Positions 33,850-44,769 of a DNA stretch of 64,000 nt are shown piece after piece (position 1 is the first letter of the stretch; each line of letters begins with the position of its first letter). This stretch comes from Adiantum capillus-veneris (Eukaryota > Streptophyta > Polypodiopsida > Polypodiales > Pteridaceae): NCBI GenBank assembly GCA_014529385.2, contig CM043968.1, positions 4,576,001 to 4,640,000 on the forward strand, read 5' to 3'. The translations under genes and the position numbers were made by a program. Under the pieces are notes generated by a model, which saw only the letters and a list, made by a program, of their open reading frames with translations, made no database searches and was not told the origin of the DNA.

Positions 33850-35113
33850 GTATTGACCCGCCGCCTAATTTCATCATAACTAGGAATTTACAATTTCAAA
33901 TCAAAAGCTAAGCATAGGTGGGGTATTGGGGCATCATTGCTAAGCATATAGATGCATTCTGGGTCAAAAAAGACTAGGTAAAAAATCCACTGCTGTTAAT
34001 AATTGCAATTTTGGCACTTGACCTAAAGTGGGGTTTGAGACCATAAGCATGTGTGCTTAGGTCTTATAAACATGTCCTAGAAGTTTTGTTATGTTTGGAT
34101 GTCATCTGATGCTATAACGGATGTAATTTTTGTTTGTCGATGAGCGATTGGCTTCTGGTGATTTCAGTCACTCGAGTGTAGCTTGAGTTAGATGTGAGTT
34201 GTTGACCATTTGACCAAAAATTGTCCAAACTTGATGAAACTTGGATAGGGCCCTTAACTTGAGGTGCTTAACATATCTGTGTCAAAGTTGGGACAAAAGT
34301 TTGCAAAAATTTAGCTAGAGTAAATAATCGCAATTACTTACATCTGCTTCAAAACTTGAAAATTTTGCAAATTTGAGTATACCACAAGGTCAAGCATATC
34401 AAGTAGACCCCACGAATCAATTTTGGTGAAATTTGGATCACAAAAGTGAGACTTAAGCCAGATTCTTGAAATCAGAGTCTGTGGACACAAAATAGTTGAT
34501 AAACTTGATCAGATTTTGTCCAAACTTGTTGAAACTTGTCCATGGACTTTAACAAGTTGTATACTTGCCAAACCAAGCCAAAAAGTGCAAAAGACTAGCA
34601 AAAGTAAATAATTGTGATTATTTACTACTGTTACCCAGGGACATCAGTTTTGACTTTTGAACTTGTAGAGTGTTAGACCAGCATAATACAAAGCCACCTT
34701 GCAATTTTGGGTTCAATCGGATCCAAATTGGTACATGTTCACTTAGTTTTCAGGTTGCAGATTAATCCTTTGATTTTTTGCTAAAGTCGAATCTGAAAGT
34801 TAATTACTGATTTTCATAGCTCTATTTGAAGTGATATACATAGACCAATCACGACAATTAGCAAAAACTCTATTGTCTTTATAGAAGAATAGCTAACTTG
34901 ATCAAATTTATACAGGAATCAGGTTGTAGACAAGGAATCGGCAATTCAGTAGAGGTTGCAATCAAGTCAAGTGGAAATTGACGACAAGTCAATCCAAAGG
35001 TAAGTACTCTATCTAGGGCTTCACCAGTCTTTATGAACCTTAGATCTGGTCGTGTACTAGGAAATTAAGGCATATTTGGAGAAACCTCTAGTAGAGTATC
35101 CACCGAATACAGT
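33850..35113 (+). other. Element 2 5' leader with palindromes
   Basis: cctaatttcatcataactag at 33867 starts a leader also present at 50984 (direct) and 53960 (inverted). Palindromic sites with half-site GTAAATAATYG lie near 33995 (degenerate), 34320 and 34604-34625, spaced 325 and 284. No coding region. Confidence 0.75.
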
Positions 35114-36063
35114 GTGAATCAAGGCAATTCCTTGCACACAATCCTTGAAGAAGTCTCAGAAACTTTTTCAGATTCAACATCTGAAATGTCTTCTTACTTG
35201 ACTCACACGAAAACCGGACGACAATGCGCTATAAGCATACACTCTCTTTTTATAAGACTAACCGCCATGGAGCTCAGATTTACCTGGACCCTAACAAGAA
35301 GTATTCTATTCGCATCGATGACCATGGTATTGAGTTCGAAGAACAGATTAGGGCAAACAAACAAGGAAAAATGTACATGGACAGAAACGGAACTCAATAT
35401 GTACAAGTCAAAAACGCTGACGTGATAGACAAATGGGGGTTATAAGTTAACGCCATAGTCCCAGAGATGTAAGTAAAAGAAGGACCACCAACTTTAGAAT
35501 TTGAGGGATACGGTCAAGTAGATTTGAAGCCTTTGAAATGGCTTAGTACGGATAATCCTAGGATCGGAGTCTATTGTTGGGAGGATAGAAATGTAAAAGA
35601 TCTTCTGTGGACTTTGCATGCCAAATCAGGACAACTAACGGCCATGAAGATCATCTATATCTTCAAGATCAAAGATAAGGGATCAACAGACCTACCAACC
35701 CATTTGTTTAGGGATTGTTATAACAACAACTTTGTTAGGATGACTCCTGAGGAGGTAGAACAAACCCAATACCAAGGGTATTCCATAAGGGATTGGATAT
35801 TGGGACAAGGACCAGAAACAATTCCAAGAGATGAACACCGTGAGAGATCCTCTGAGAGTAATGGTAAGAAACCAAAAACCACCTCATCACGTAGAAAACC
35901 GGGTGACACTAAGGCCAGTCCAGGGCTACACGAGTCACTATTTCCAACATACTGGTTTGAAGGACTCGGAACAGGACCAATTGCCAGGAGACTAGGAGTT
36001 GAACCAAACAGACGTGTCAGACCAGCTGATTTCAGAAATGGGTCAGAAAATACAGTGGATTAG
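35114..36063 (+). pseudogene. Gag N-terminal region, element 2
   Basis: Frames 35224-35445 and 35524-36063 together correspond to the N-terminal Gag region of element 1 (2961-4022): shared patterns are the Gly-Lys-x-Tyr-x-Asp segment followed by GTQY-like and the later RMTPEEVEQ (RILPEEVEK in element 1). A TAA at about 35445 and a phase change separate them. Structural role presumed. Confidence 0.55.
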
Positions 36064-36098
36064 GGAATCCATACGCCCACTTAGCAAGCTTTAAGCAA

Positions 36099-36839
36099 GT
36101 GCTAAGAGCAGAACATATATTCGATTTTCATACTCAATTCGAGGGGTTTGGAATGACATTAGAAGGAAAAGCATTGACATGGTTCCAAAACATTCCACCA
36201 AGGTCAATCATGGACTTGAACACATTAGCTCAAGGATTTGTAGCTGCTTGTTCCAAAACAGGGATCAAACATAATACGGTAGCTCAAATCTACAACTTTA
36301 AACAGAAACATGGTGAGTCTGTTAGGGATTTTGCAACTCGAATGAAACAATACATTGCCAGATGCCCAGGGTTAGAGATACCTGCAGAAGAATGACTCGT
36401 ATCTTTGTTTCTAGAGGGACTGCTAAACAAAGAACTTCATGCTATACTCTATAGTAAAAAACATACAACCCTAGAAGAGTGTGTGTCAGATGCTATTGAC
36501 TTAGGAGACAATTGTGCTATTTTTAACGAAGAAGATGTCCCTCAGGATAACCAAAGTGAGAAAATAGCATCCAATAAACCATCACAAGTGGGAACGGCTG
36601 CTGCAGCACCACTTTCAGTCATAGAAGATATGCTCAAAAGGATGAACGACATGGTGAACAACATGCAAAAAGCACATATGAGGGGACCAGGACAAGGGAT
36701 ACCTCAACAGGGACAACCAATTAGGCCACAAAAATGGTGTGCAATTGAGGGTAAATGGACCAACCATGAGACCCATGAGTGCTACTTTCGACCAAAGTAT
36801 GATGGGAATGTTCAGTACCTGCCTATGAGGCCACAATGA
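36099..36839 (+). pseudogene. Gag capsid core, element 2
   Basis: Retrotransposon gag capsid domain: FHTQFEGFGMTLEGKALTWF near the start, then FVAACSKTGIKHNT, FKQKHGESVRDFATRMKQYI and, after a TGA at 36396, LFLEGLLNKELHAIL. Matches element 1 residue for residue in these blocks. Continues to PQKWCAIEGKWTNHETHECY, which element 1 also has (4738-4790). TGA at 36837 probably replaces Arg (CGA). Confidence 0.75.
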
Positions 36840-36845
36840 CAACCC

Positions 36846-37500
36846 ATGTATAGATATCAGTCTAATATAACCCAAGCTCAAAGACCACCAATGGGTATGG
36901 AAAGACCTCAACCTGTGTTGGGTCAACAACCTCCGTACCCAGATGAACAAGCATTAGTGCTTGCTACACCCTATGCGGAGCCTAGTCCATCTACAGTAAT
37001 GGTAGAAGGAGATTGGTGTAATTCACATCCACCACCAATGGAAGAAACCGTGACTTATGCTTCACCAGAGCTCGCACCAATGTATTATGTAGCTAATTGA
37101 GGTGTCAGACCTCCCATGGTAAGATCCATGATTAATCTAAGAACAGGAAACTCTGACAACTGTGGTGCAGATGATCATTGGAAAAATGAATGTCCAGAGC
37201 CTGCCAAAAACTTCAAGCCAGTTGAAGCCTATTGCATACAATGCTGCAAAAAGGGAGGACACTTTTCGAAAGATTTTTCTAAAAATCCTTTAAACAAGGG
37301 TAAAACAATAGTAAACGTAGTCCAAGTGATACCTAGTAGCTCATCAGAGAGTGAACCGATTGATCCAATCAAGGTAGTCACTAGAGCCTAGGCTAAGAAA
37401 AAGAAACACAACTCATCTGATGATTCGGAAAATACAAAAGTTTCCTCTCAAAGGATCAAAAGAAGCAGAAGTAAAAGATATGAGATGAGAGAATAAAAAC
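36846..37500 (+). pseudogene. Gag C-terminus with eroded zinc knuckles, element 2
   Basis: Pro-rich linker, then two knuckle-like motifs: NCGADDHWKNEC (37160; first Cys lost) and YCIQCCKKGGHFSKDF (37233; last Cys is Asp/Phe). Nucleocapsid function is probably lost. A stop at 37389 (TAG) and more downstream precede the insertion at 37511. Confidence 0.6.
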
Positions 37501-37510
37501 AACGGGTTGA

Positions 37511-37753
37511 TGTGCGCTCCTTGCCGCACTGTCGAAGCAAGGGACTTGCCAATACACTGTGTGCGAGCCACAAATGGCTCCAAGCACACAACAAGCCTAA
37601 ACTAACAAGCTCAAGAGAACAAAGGGTGTGTCACTCACCGCTCTACCCTCGCCTTCGTGGTGGATTCCTCGCCGCGATGAAGAAGAAGCTGCAGTCGTGC
37701 CGCGCTCAACCGCTTCGCCGCCGTCGTGCCTTCGTAATGCTCGATCGCACACA

Positions 37754-37799
<46 letters not shown>

Positions 37800-38090
37800 A
37801 GGAGGTGAAGAAGAAGAAGATGGAGATGGAGATGGAGCAAGAGCACTCTTCAATTGCACAAATGAGAGAATGAGTAAAAATTAGGTTTAGTTGGCTTTTA
37901 TAGGAGCTCACCCCATTCACACTTGGGCGCCCATGCTTAGCCAACTAATCCCTTGAATGTCCCAGTTAGAGTGCGCCTCTCATCGGCGATCACTCTACCT
38001 TTCCCTATTGGTCCGACAAGCCCGGTACCTGACTCTAAATAATACAACGTTTATAGATCATAGGGTGTCCTTGTGCCGTGAGGGTTATTA
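37511..38090 (-). mobile_element. 580-bp LTR-like insertion inside element 2
   Basis: Flanked by a 5-bp direct repeat gttga (37506-37510 and 38091-38095). Starts TG and ends TA on the + strand. On the - strand it has tataaaag (rc of 37895-37902) followed by a transcribed-looking stretch, suggesting a solo LTR or TRIM in reverse orientation. It holds a (CT)n(CA)n tract at 37762-37799. It interrupts gag-pol and so is younger than element 2. Confidence 0.55.
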
Positions 38091-38132
38091 GTTGAAATCA
38101 AGGAGAAAGCAAAAAAACTATTCCAGGAAAAG

Positions 38133-39550
38133 GTGAAAGAAACTGGAAGTGAAATCAAGGAAACAATCGTGAAATTTGGAGGATCCATTTTGGTTGATAA
38201 ATTTTTTGAGCCTATTAATGTAGCCTTGGAAGTCTACCAAGCAAGACTTAAAGCAGGCCAAAACATGGAAAACAAATGGAAAAACTATCCTTCTCTAGAC
38301 ATGGAAGCAGCAAAGCTGGAAGCTTATCAAAATTTGGTAAGAATCACGCAAGAAATGCTGGAAAAACAAAAACCCAAGTTTGAAAGTATCGCAAAACCTG
38401 AAGAGCTTGTGGTAAGAGACACTAAAGAAAAAACCAATGTGGTGGTAGAACCCCATCTTGAAATAAAAGAACAAGAACTTATAGTGCCAGACATCGAAGA
38501 TGCCTTAGACGAAATTCCATTCGTAGAGGAAGACTGGCCAGGACACTTATGGAAAAAAGTTAGAGAGATCAATGATGGGAGATTAACTCTAAAGTCAGCT
38601 AGTATAGAGGAATTTCGGTTAGATAATCTATCTTCTGATATGAATATGGATGTACAATCCTTGTATGGGGATTGCGGATCTGAAGATTCAGGAATGTTGA
38701 AACCATTGACCTTGAAAACATTACCATTTTACTTGGGAGATAACGAAGATGAATCCATAGTGTGTAAGACCACTCAAGTAAAAAGAGCTGAACAGACCCT
38801 AGAAGAAGACAACATTCATTCAGTCATGTCTACACCCATCCAATGCACACTTACCTTGGGAGAATTGTTAAAACTCAGACCATATTTATGGAATGATCTA
38901 CAGAAAACCCTAGAGAAGGTGGGGATAACGGGGCTAATCTCAAAAAATTTGGGAAAATTGAAACACAAAATGGACAACAAAGAGATTTGATCTATTCCAA
39001 TGAACAAAGTCGGAGAATACTACGAAGGGGAAGAAGGAGACACCACCCTTCTAGTGAAATATAATGACATAGAAACCATGGGAGCCTAGCTCTTAAGTTA
39101 GCTCCTATAGAGGAAGTTTTGCTGGATAACCTACCTTCTGATATGAATATGGATGTACAATCCTTGTATGGAGATTGCGGATCTGAAGCTTCAAGAATGT
39201 TGAGACCATTGACCTTGAAAACATTACCCTCTTACTTGGGAGATAACAAAGATGAATCCATTAGGGCTGCTTGAAAAAGTGATAGCCATTTCCTATGGAA
39301 TTGAATATCAACACACTTTTGCCATAGTAGACTTTGGGAAAAACTCAATTATAAAATCATATTGGGAAGACCTTTCATGCGATAGGTACAGCTTATCCAA
39401 GATTGGGGAAACAATTATCTGTACTTGAAGCAAGTGGGATCTATAACAAGGGTAAATCTAAAAGATCACACTTATAGAGATGTCTTGAAAACACCCATAC
39501 AAGAGATTCAGTCTCTTCGGCTGAAACTAAGCTTCCATCCTAGTTAAACA
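38133..39550 (+). pseudogene. PR region of pol, element 2, with internal duplication
   Basis: Frame 38133-38990 matches the charged N-terminal half of the element 1 PR frame (for example LLKLRPYLWNDL vs EFLRLQPNMWNTI; KTLPFYLGD vs KTLPSYLGE). A ~155-bp copy of 38613-38770 reappears at 39106-39265, and the sequence that should contain the Asp-Ser-Gly active site is missing between 39085 and 39265. The C-terminal half resumes at LGLLEKVIAIS (39265) through YQHTFAIVDF. The protease is therefore dead. Confidence 0.65.
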
Positions 39551-39567
39551 AAGACACTCCTATTTGG

Positions 39568-40330
39568 ATGTGTGGAGCTTCAAAAAATGGGAGTTTAAAA
39601 CGAGAAGAATGTATTCTAGAAAGGGATTGCACAGACGAAGCCTATGTACCTGAACCCTTTCCAGAGCATTTGTTTGAGACATTCGAGTGGACTCAAATTT
39701 TAGCAACAATGAATGTATGTGTGAATACGTCTATGCCTACTCAATTTTGCAATGAGGATGGCTATGACATAATTCCCATCCACATGATTTCAACCCTCAA
39801 CATTGAAGATGAAGATGAGGAACCCAAGGACTTGATGAAAGCTCAACAAATCTTTACAGACCTCTACTACTATGATGCAACAGATGAGTTCGATGAACAC
39901 TCAGCTACCTCAGAAGATTCGGGGTCAGAAAAAGAACATATGAGAGCTAAGCTACTCATGAAAGGAGGGGAGGAAAAGTTTTTTGACTTTCCTAATCAGA
40001 AATCAAGAAGACAAAAATGGTATAGACAAAAAAGAGACACCAGAAACGTGAAAACACGACCTACGCCATCAGTCTCTAGTAGAACACAATTCCTAATGTA
40101 GATAGAGGCACATGATTGTGTCAAGGACAAAATCACTGGTAGATATCCTTCAAACGAAAATCCAAAAATGTCAAAAACATCGAGAAAAACAAGGAAGGAT
40201 ACTCAAGAAAACAAACAGGATAAGGAACCAATTATGACAAGAGTGGAGCGAAAAAAAATATCAAGAGTTGAAAAAAGCTCTAAAGGAGATATATACGACC
40301 GAAATAGAAACCACTGAAGAGGATGGTAAG
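39568..40330 (+). pseudogene. PR-RT linker, element 2
   Basis: Frame 39568-40101: MCGASKNGSLKREECILERD matches element 1 at 7133-7190; then PFPEHLFETFEWTQILATMN and an acidic stretch ending in basic residues. A TAG at 40099 breaks it; the following 230 bases are stop-rich but alignable Lys-rich linker. Confidence 0.55.
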
Positions 40331-41355
40331 GATGTAATGAGTGTTCCATCCCATTACAAAAAATATACTCTCCAAGATCAAAAAATCATAGTTGAACAAT
40401 CTGTTGGGGAACTATGAAAACAGGACAAGTCCTACGAAGGGCCTGGAAACGATAAAAAGATAGAACTGGCTGAACCAAGAGAAGAGCCTAGACCTGATTA
40501 CATTGCAAACGACCTAACAGAGAAAGAATATCGAGATATCTTCGCTTGGTCTTACAAGGATCTCAAAGGTGTCGATCCAGAAATCTGTCAACATACCATA
40601 CCCATGAGAGATGATGCAAAACCAAGTAAACAAAGGCCATACACGTATAATGAAAATTTTCCATGAAGATAAAAGCAGAGATTGAGAAACTAAAGGAAGC
40701 CAAATTCATTTACGAAATTGAATACACAGATTGGGTGTCTCCAATTGTGGTAGTACCCAAGAAGAATGGAAAATTACGAGTGTGTGTCAATCTCAAAAAA
40801 GTGAATGCAGCTACCATTAGAGACAACTTTCCTCTTCCAATCACTGAGCATGTTTTAGAACGAGTTGCAGGTAATAAGCTTACAGCTTCTTAGATGGCTT
40901 TTCAGGATACAATCAACTTTTGGTTGACCCAAAAGATAAGCATAAAACTGCTTTTGCAACAGAATGGGGCATTTTTGCCTATCGGGTTATGCCGTTTGGG
41001 TTAACTAATGCTCCAGCCACATTTCAAAGATTGATGAGCCATGCTTTTAAATAACATCTTAGGAAATTCTTGGAAGTGTATATGGATGATCTATGCATAC
41101 ATTCATTGATCCAAGCACATTTTGAACACCTCAAAAAGGTATTTGAAAAATGTAGACTTTATAGGACTTGCTTAAATCTTGAAAAGTGCACATTCATCGG
41201 TAGATAAGGAAAAATTCTTGGATATATAGTGTCTAAAAATGGCATAGCTACTGATATTGGCAAAATTCATGTCATTGCTGATTTGCTAGACCAACATCAG
41301 TCAAGGGGGTACAAGCCTTGATGGGCATTGTGGATATTACAGACGGTTCATCTAC
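40331..41355 (+). pseudogene. Reverse transcriptase, element 2
   Basis: RT blocks in several frames: DIFAWSYKDLKGVDPEICQH (about 40535), a short open stretch 40663-40893 with VSPIVVVPKKNGKLRVC, the DGFSGYNQ-like block (40893), MPFGLTNAPATFQRLM (40990), and YMDDLC (about 41080) retaining the catalytic YMDD. TAA at 41053 and single-base shifts inactivate it. Confidence 0.8.
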
Positions 41356-42072
41356 ATGTACGATATGATTGCAAAACACATGTATAGCTTGATTCCACAC
41401 TTTGAGTGGACTGAGGCATGTGAAGAATCATTCATGAAGTCTAAGCAAGCTCTCACCTCAGCTCCGATATTGAAAGCACCAAATTGGAATAAGATATGCC
41501 ACATACATGTAGATGCTTTCAATTTTGCTATCGGTTGTATACTAGCTCAATCAAGAGACGAAAAAATTGACTTTCCTATTTCTTATGCTAGTCGACAGTT
41601 GATCATGGCGGAAAAGAATTACACCACCACCAAAAAGAAAGGATTAGGAATGATCTATGCCATTAAAAAGTATAGACATTACCTATTAGCCAACAAGTTT
41701 GTGTTCTTTGTGGACCACCAAGCTTTGTTGTACTTGGTCAACAAGCCATGCAGCATAGGAAGAATAGTGAGATGGTTCATCATTCTTCTGGAATTTGATT
41801 TCACTGTGGTTGTAAAAAAGGGCACTACACATCAACGATCATATCATTTGTCAAGGATTGTTTCAAGAGAATCACCTAAAGGGGTAGATGATGATCTACT
41901 AGATGCCTATTTGTTCTCCGTGGAAATGATATCTCGATGGTCAGAAAACATGGTGTCATTGATGACAATAGCTCAAGTGGATTCACAAATACCACTTCCT
42001 ATTACGATTGGATTAAGCGAGCAATCGGCTATGTGTCAATTACTAGCTGGTAAGCTATACAAAAGAAATTGA
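41356..42072 (+). CDS. RNase H domain, element 2
   Basis: 238 open codons. Tether FEWTEACEESF, RNase H core beginning HIHVDAFNFAIGCILAQ (first catalytic Asp, residue ~52), YASRQLIMAEKNYTTT (Glu), LGMIYAIKKYRHYLLANKFV, FFVDHQALLYLVNKP (Asp), then VKKGTTHQRSYHLSRI, where the usual AD/SR has become SY/SR. Ends at TGA 42070. Otherwise the best-preserved pol domain of element 2. Confidence 0.75.
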   Translation: MYDMIAKHMYSLIPHFEWTEACEESFMKSKQALTSAPILKAPNWNKICHIHVDAFNFAIGCILAQSRDEKIDFPISYASRQLIMAEKNYTTTKKKGLGMIYAIKKYRHYLLANKFVFFVDHQALLYLVNKPCSIGRIVRWFIILLEFDFTVVVKKGTTHQRSYHLSRIVSRESPKGVDDDLLDAYLFSVEMISRWSENMVSLMTIAQVDSQIPLPITIGLSEQSAMCQLLAGKLYKRN

Positions 42073-42116
42073 GATGGAATATTGGTCTTATGCATTAATC
42101 CTGAAGAAAAAAATAG

Positions 42117-42370
42117 TACCTAAGTCAAGCACATGTTACTATAGTAGGACTTCAGTTTGCGGAAGGCCAAACTATGCCACGAATCTTGAGACTTGGAGTA
42201 TTTTGGCCGACTATGAGGAGTGATGTTCAATTTTTTGTAAAGGATTGTCCTCAATGCCAAAAACAAACACCCATACCTCATGTAACATTGTTTCAAATGT
42301 CACCTGTTCCTAAGTGGAGTAACTATCTATTTACTTATCAAGCCGAACATTTCTTGAGGATATGAGTAAA
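42117..42370 (+). pseudogene. First H2C2 zinc domain, element 2
   Basis: QAHVTIVGLQFAEGQT then LRLGVFWPTMRSDVQFFVKD and C-x2-C (CPQCQK, about 42247-42260). Same fold and place as 9693-9842 in element 1. The GGHF histidine is replaced (GLQF), so zinc binding may be lost. Followed by the WS-x-YLF segment that links to the second zinc domain. Confidence 0.6.
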
Positions 42371-43536
42371 CACCATCAAAGAGCAATTGAAACTGAAGCA
42401 AGAGACTATGCTCTTATTGAGAACCAATTGTATCAGAGAGGTAAAGATTAACATTTGCGTCTTTGTGCAAGTGAAGACAAGTATATTCCGATTATAGAAC
42501 AAGCACATGCTGGAGGTCACTTTTTTAGTGAGACCACCGCAAGAGCAATCTTGATGGCAGGCATATGGTGGCCAACACTTTTTCCAGATGCCAAAGAATA
42601 TGTTCGAAGGTGTGATGCTTGGTCAATGAGCAAAAATGCCAACACGTGTAAATAGCATGTCCTTAAGACCAATGATGGGGGCTAGAGCTTTCGCAAAATG
42701 GGATATAGATTTTGTTGGGCCAATACAACCACCTGCTTATAGAATTCAAGCTCAATATATCATTGTAGCTATGGACTATTTGACCAAGTGGACGGAGGCT
42801 AAAGAAACTCAAAAGAATGATGCCAAAACCACTGCTGCATTCTTATATGAGTATGTATTCATGAGATATGGACTGCCAAAAGAAATTGTCAGTGATCGAG
42901 GAACTCATTTTCTCAATGAGGTAATCGAGTATTTTCTTAATGAGTTTATGGTCATCCATAATAAATCAGCTCCCTATCACCCACAAGCAAACGGACAAGA
43001 TGAGTATACAAACAAAATTCTTAGCTCTGTGCTGACTAAAGTAGTTAGTTCAGGAAGGCAGACTGGGAAACAAATCTTCATGTTGCTCTATGGGCTTATC
43101 AAGTTTCATCCAAAACAGCTTTAAATGCTACATCCTTTAACCTTGTTTATGGTCTTGATGCCATACTGCCAATAGAATTTCTATTGCGACATTAAGGGTA
43201 GCAAGGAATCTAGAGTGGACTCGACATGAATTGTCAGAAAGACTTGAAGATTTGGAAAAGCTAGATGAGCAAAGGCTAACTGTTGTAGCTCACATCTATG
43301 CAAAAAAGAAAAAGCAAAAACAATTCTTTGATATCCACTTAATCACAAAAATATTCAAGAAAGGGTACTTAGTTCTAGTCTATTCCCTTAAGCAACACAT
43401 TCCCAAGTGTAAGAAAAAGGGACACAGACCGTTTATCATTGAAGATGTATCTCCAAGTGGAGCAGTAAAAGTGTCCACCCTAGACGGTGAACCAATTGCT
43501 AGAAAGAATGCATGGAGCCATGCAAAGGAGGATTAA
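42371..43536 (+). pseudogene. Integrase, element 2
   Basis: Second zinc domain (EQAHAGGHF, then RRCDA with the last Cys lost), DDE core: DFVGPIQPPAYR (first Asp, about 42709), VSDRGTHF (second Asp), and PHQANGQDEYTNK-type region where the catalytic Glu position follows QANGQD; then a shift near 43120 and a C-terminal domain (43231-43536) with KKGYLVLVYSLKQH and RPFIIEDVSPSGAVKVSTLDG. Single copy, unlike element 1. Confidence 0.75.
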
Positions 43537-44098
43537 AAGACAACACGTTATTGATGAAGCCGAAGAGGAAGCTCGGCTTCGGGTACTCAAACGAAGAGAT
43601 GCTCTTAGGAATCAACAGATACCGATTCCCATCAACACTTTGGAAATAGATGACCGACAATGGGAATTACCTAAAGATGTAGTTTCAACAGATGATGAAT
43701 GGTTAGACGGAATGGACCTACACATCAAAGTACAACTCAACAATCATAGCACCAATGCTTTGGTCGACCCAGGAGCTAGAGTAAATGCAGTCAGTTATTC
43801 CACGTACAAGAAGGCAACAAGTCAAGCATTGACATCAGGAATAGTGACAATCAAAGGAAGCAACAAGAACCCAACCCCAACATTGGGAGCAGTCAACTTG
43901 AACGTGATAGTACATGGATGTTCATGTCCTCATCAGTTTGTATGCTTACCAGATGAACACATGAATGAGACGATGATTCTTCGAATTCCCTGGATGCAGA
44001 CATACAAAGCAATACTAGATTGGGATACAAATCAGCTCAAGCTATCACCTAAAGGCGGGCAACTCATTGTTCCAATTGCACTAAGCAAGGAGGAATAG
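43487..44098 (+). CDS. PR2 (second retropepsin-like domain), element 2
   Basis: 203 open codons. Residues 1-45 form a charged helix (DEAEEEARLRVLKRRDAL) joining integrase to PR2; residues 80-190 are the protease-like fold with ALVDPGARVNAVSYSTY (DPG at 43766-43774) and a LRIPWM segment at the place of LGQPW. More diverged than the other two copies but clearly the same domain in the same position. Role unknown. Confidence 0.6.
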   Translation: MNQLLERMHGAMQRRIKRQHVIDEAEEEARLRVLKRRDALRNQQIPIPINTLEIDDRQWELPKDVVSTDDEWLDGMDLHIKVQLNNHSTNALVDPGARVNAVSYSTYKKATSQALTSGIVTIKGSNKNPTPTLGAVNLNVIVHGCSCPHQFVCLPDEHMNETMILRIPWMQTYKAILDWDTNQLKLSPKGGQLIVPIALSKEE

Positions 44099-44229
44099 AA
44101 AGGTAGCAATCAGCAGGCCAAACCACGAAGTAATCAATCTTCTCCATCCCCCTGACAAGCAAATGCTACAAGTATCATGCAAGGAGTCAGGCAAAAGCAT
44201 AGCTTAAGGATAAGCCGATTCAAATCTGG

Positions 44230-44766
44230 GTGCCCAAAACATCACCGACAAAACAAAAAAAGGTTCCAAGGGTAAAAACACAAAGACAAGCATCTCCGAG
44301 CAAGGAACCTAACTTGAAATGGATTTGGAAGAAAAAGGATCACTTATCTTCTCCGCAAACAGTAAAACCAATCAAGAAATGGCGAGTTAAGTCTCAAAAG
44401 ACTCAACCACACCATACAACACCAAGCAAACCAAGCTACCAATGGCGAGAAAAATCTCGACAACAATTAAAAGTGCTACCAACAACTCAAACAGTCAGCA
44501 TGCTGAAGCATCGTGATGGTACAATCAAACAGAGAGCACCCAAGCTACAAGATTTGCTCTTTGAAAGACAGTATCAGAAAGCCTTGACATCAGAAACCCT
44601 TAAGTTAATTACTCAAGACCCAGCTCTTGCACAGTATAGTGGTTTGAATTGCATTGATCTTCAAAGCATGGTAGAGCCAACCACAGCTATGCATAGACAC
44701 GATTGTTCAACCCATGCACATAGTCGTCCCGGAGTACGCCATCTAGGAGGGGTGGAAGGGCAATAA
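44230..44766 (+). CDS. Pol C-terminal tail, element 2
   Basis: 178 open codons, strongly Lys/Gln/Pro/Thr-rich (predicted disordered, basic), ending with LKLITQDPALAQYSGLNCID and a His-rich stretch. Matches the tail after PR2 in element 1 only in composition and a few words (WVPK). Could bind nucleic acid; no domain seen. Confidence 0.4.
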   Translation: MPKTSPTKQKKVPRVKTQRQASPSKEPNLKWIWKKKDHLSSPQTVKPIKKWRVKSQKTQPHHTTPSKPSYQWREKSRQQLKVLPTTQTVSMLKHRDGTIKQRAPKLQDLLFERQYQKALTSETLKLITQDPALAQYSGLNCIDLQSMVEPTTAMHRHDCSTHAHSRPGVRHLGGVEGQ

Positions 44767-44769
44767 GTA

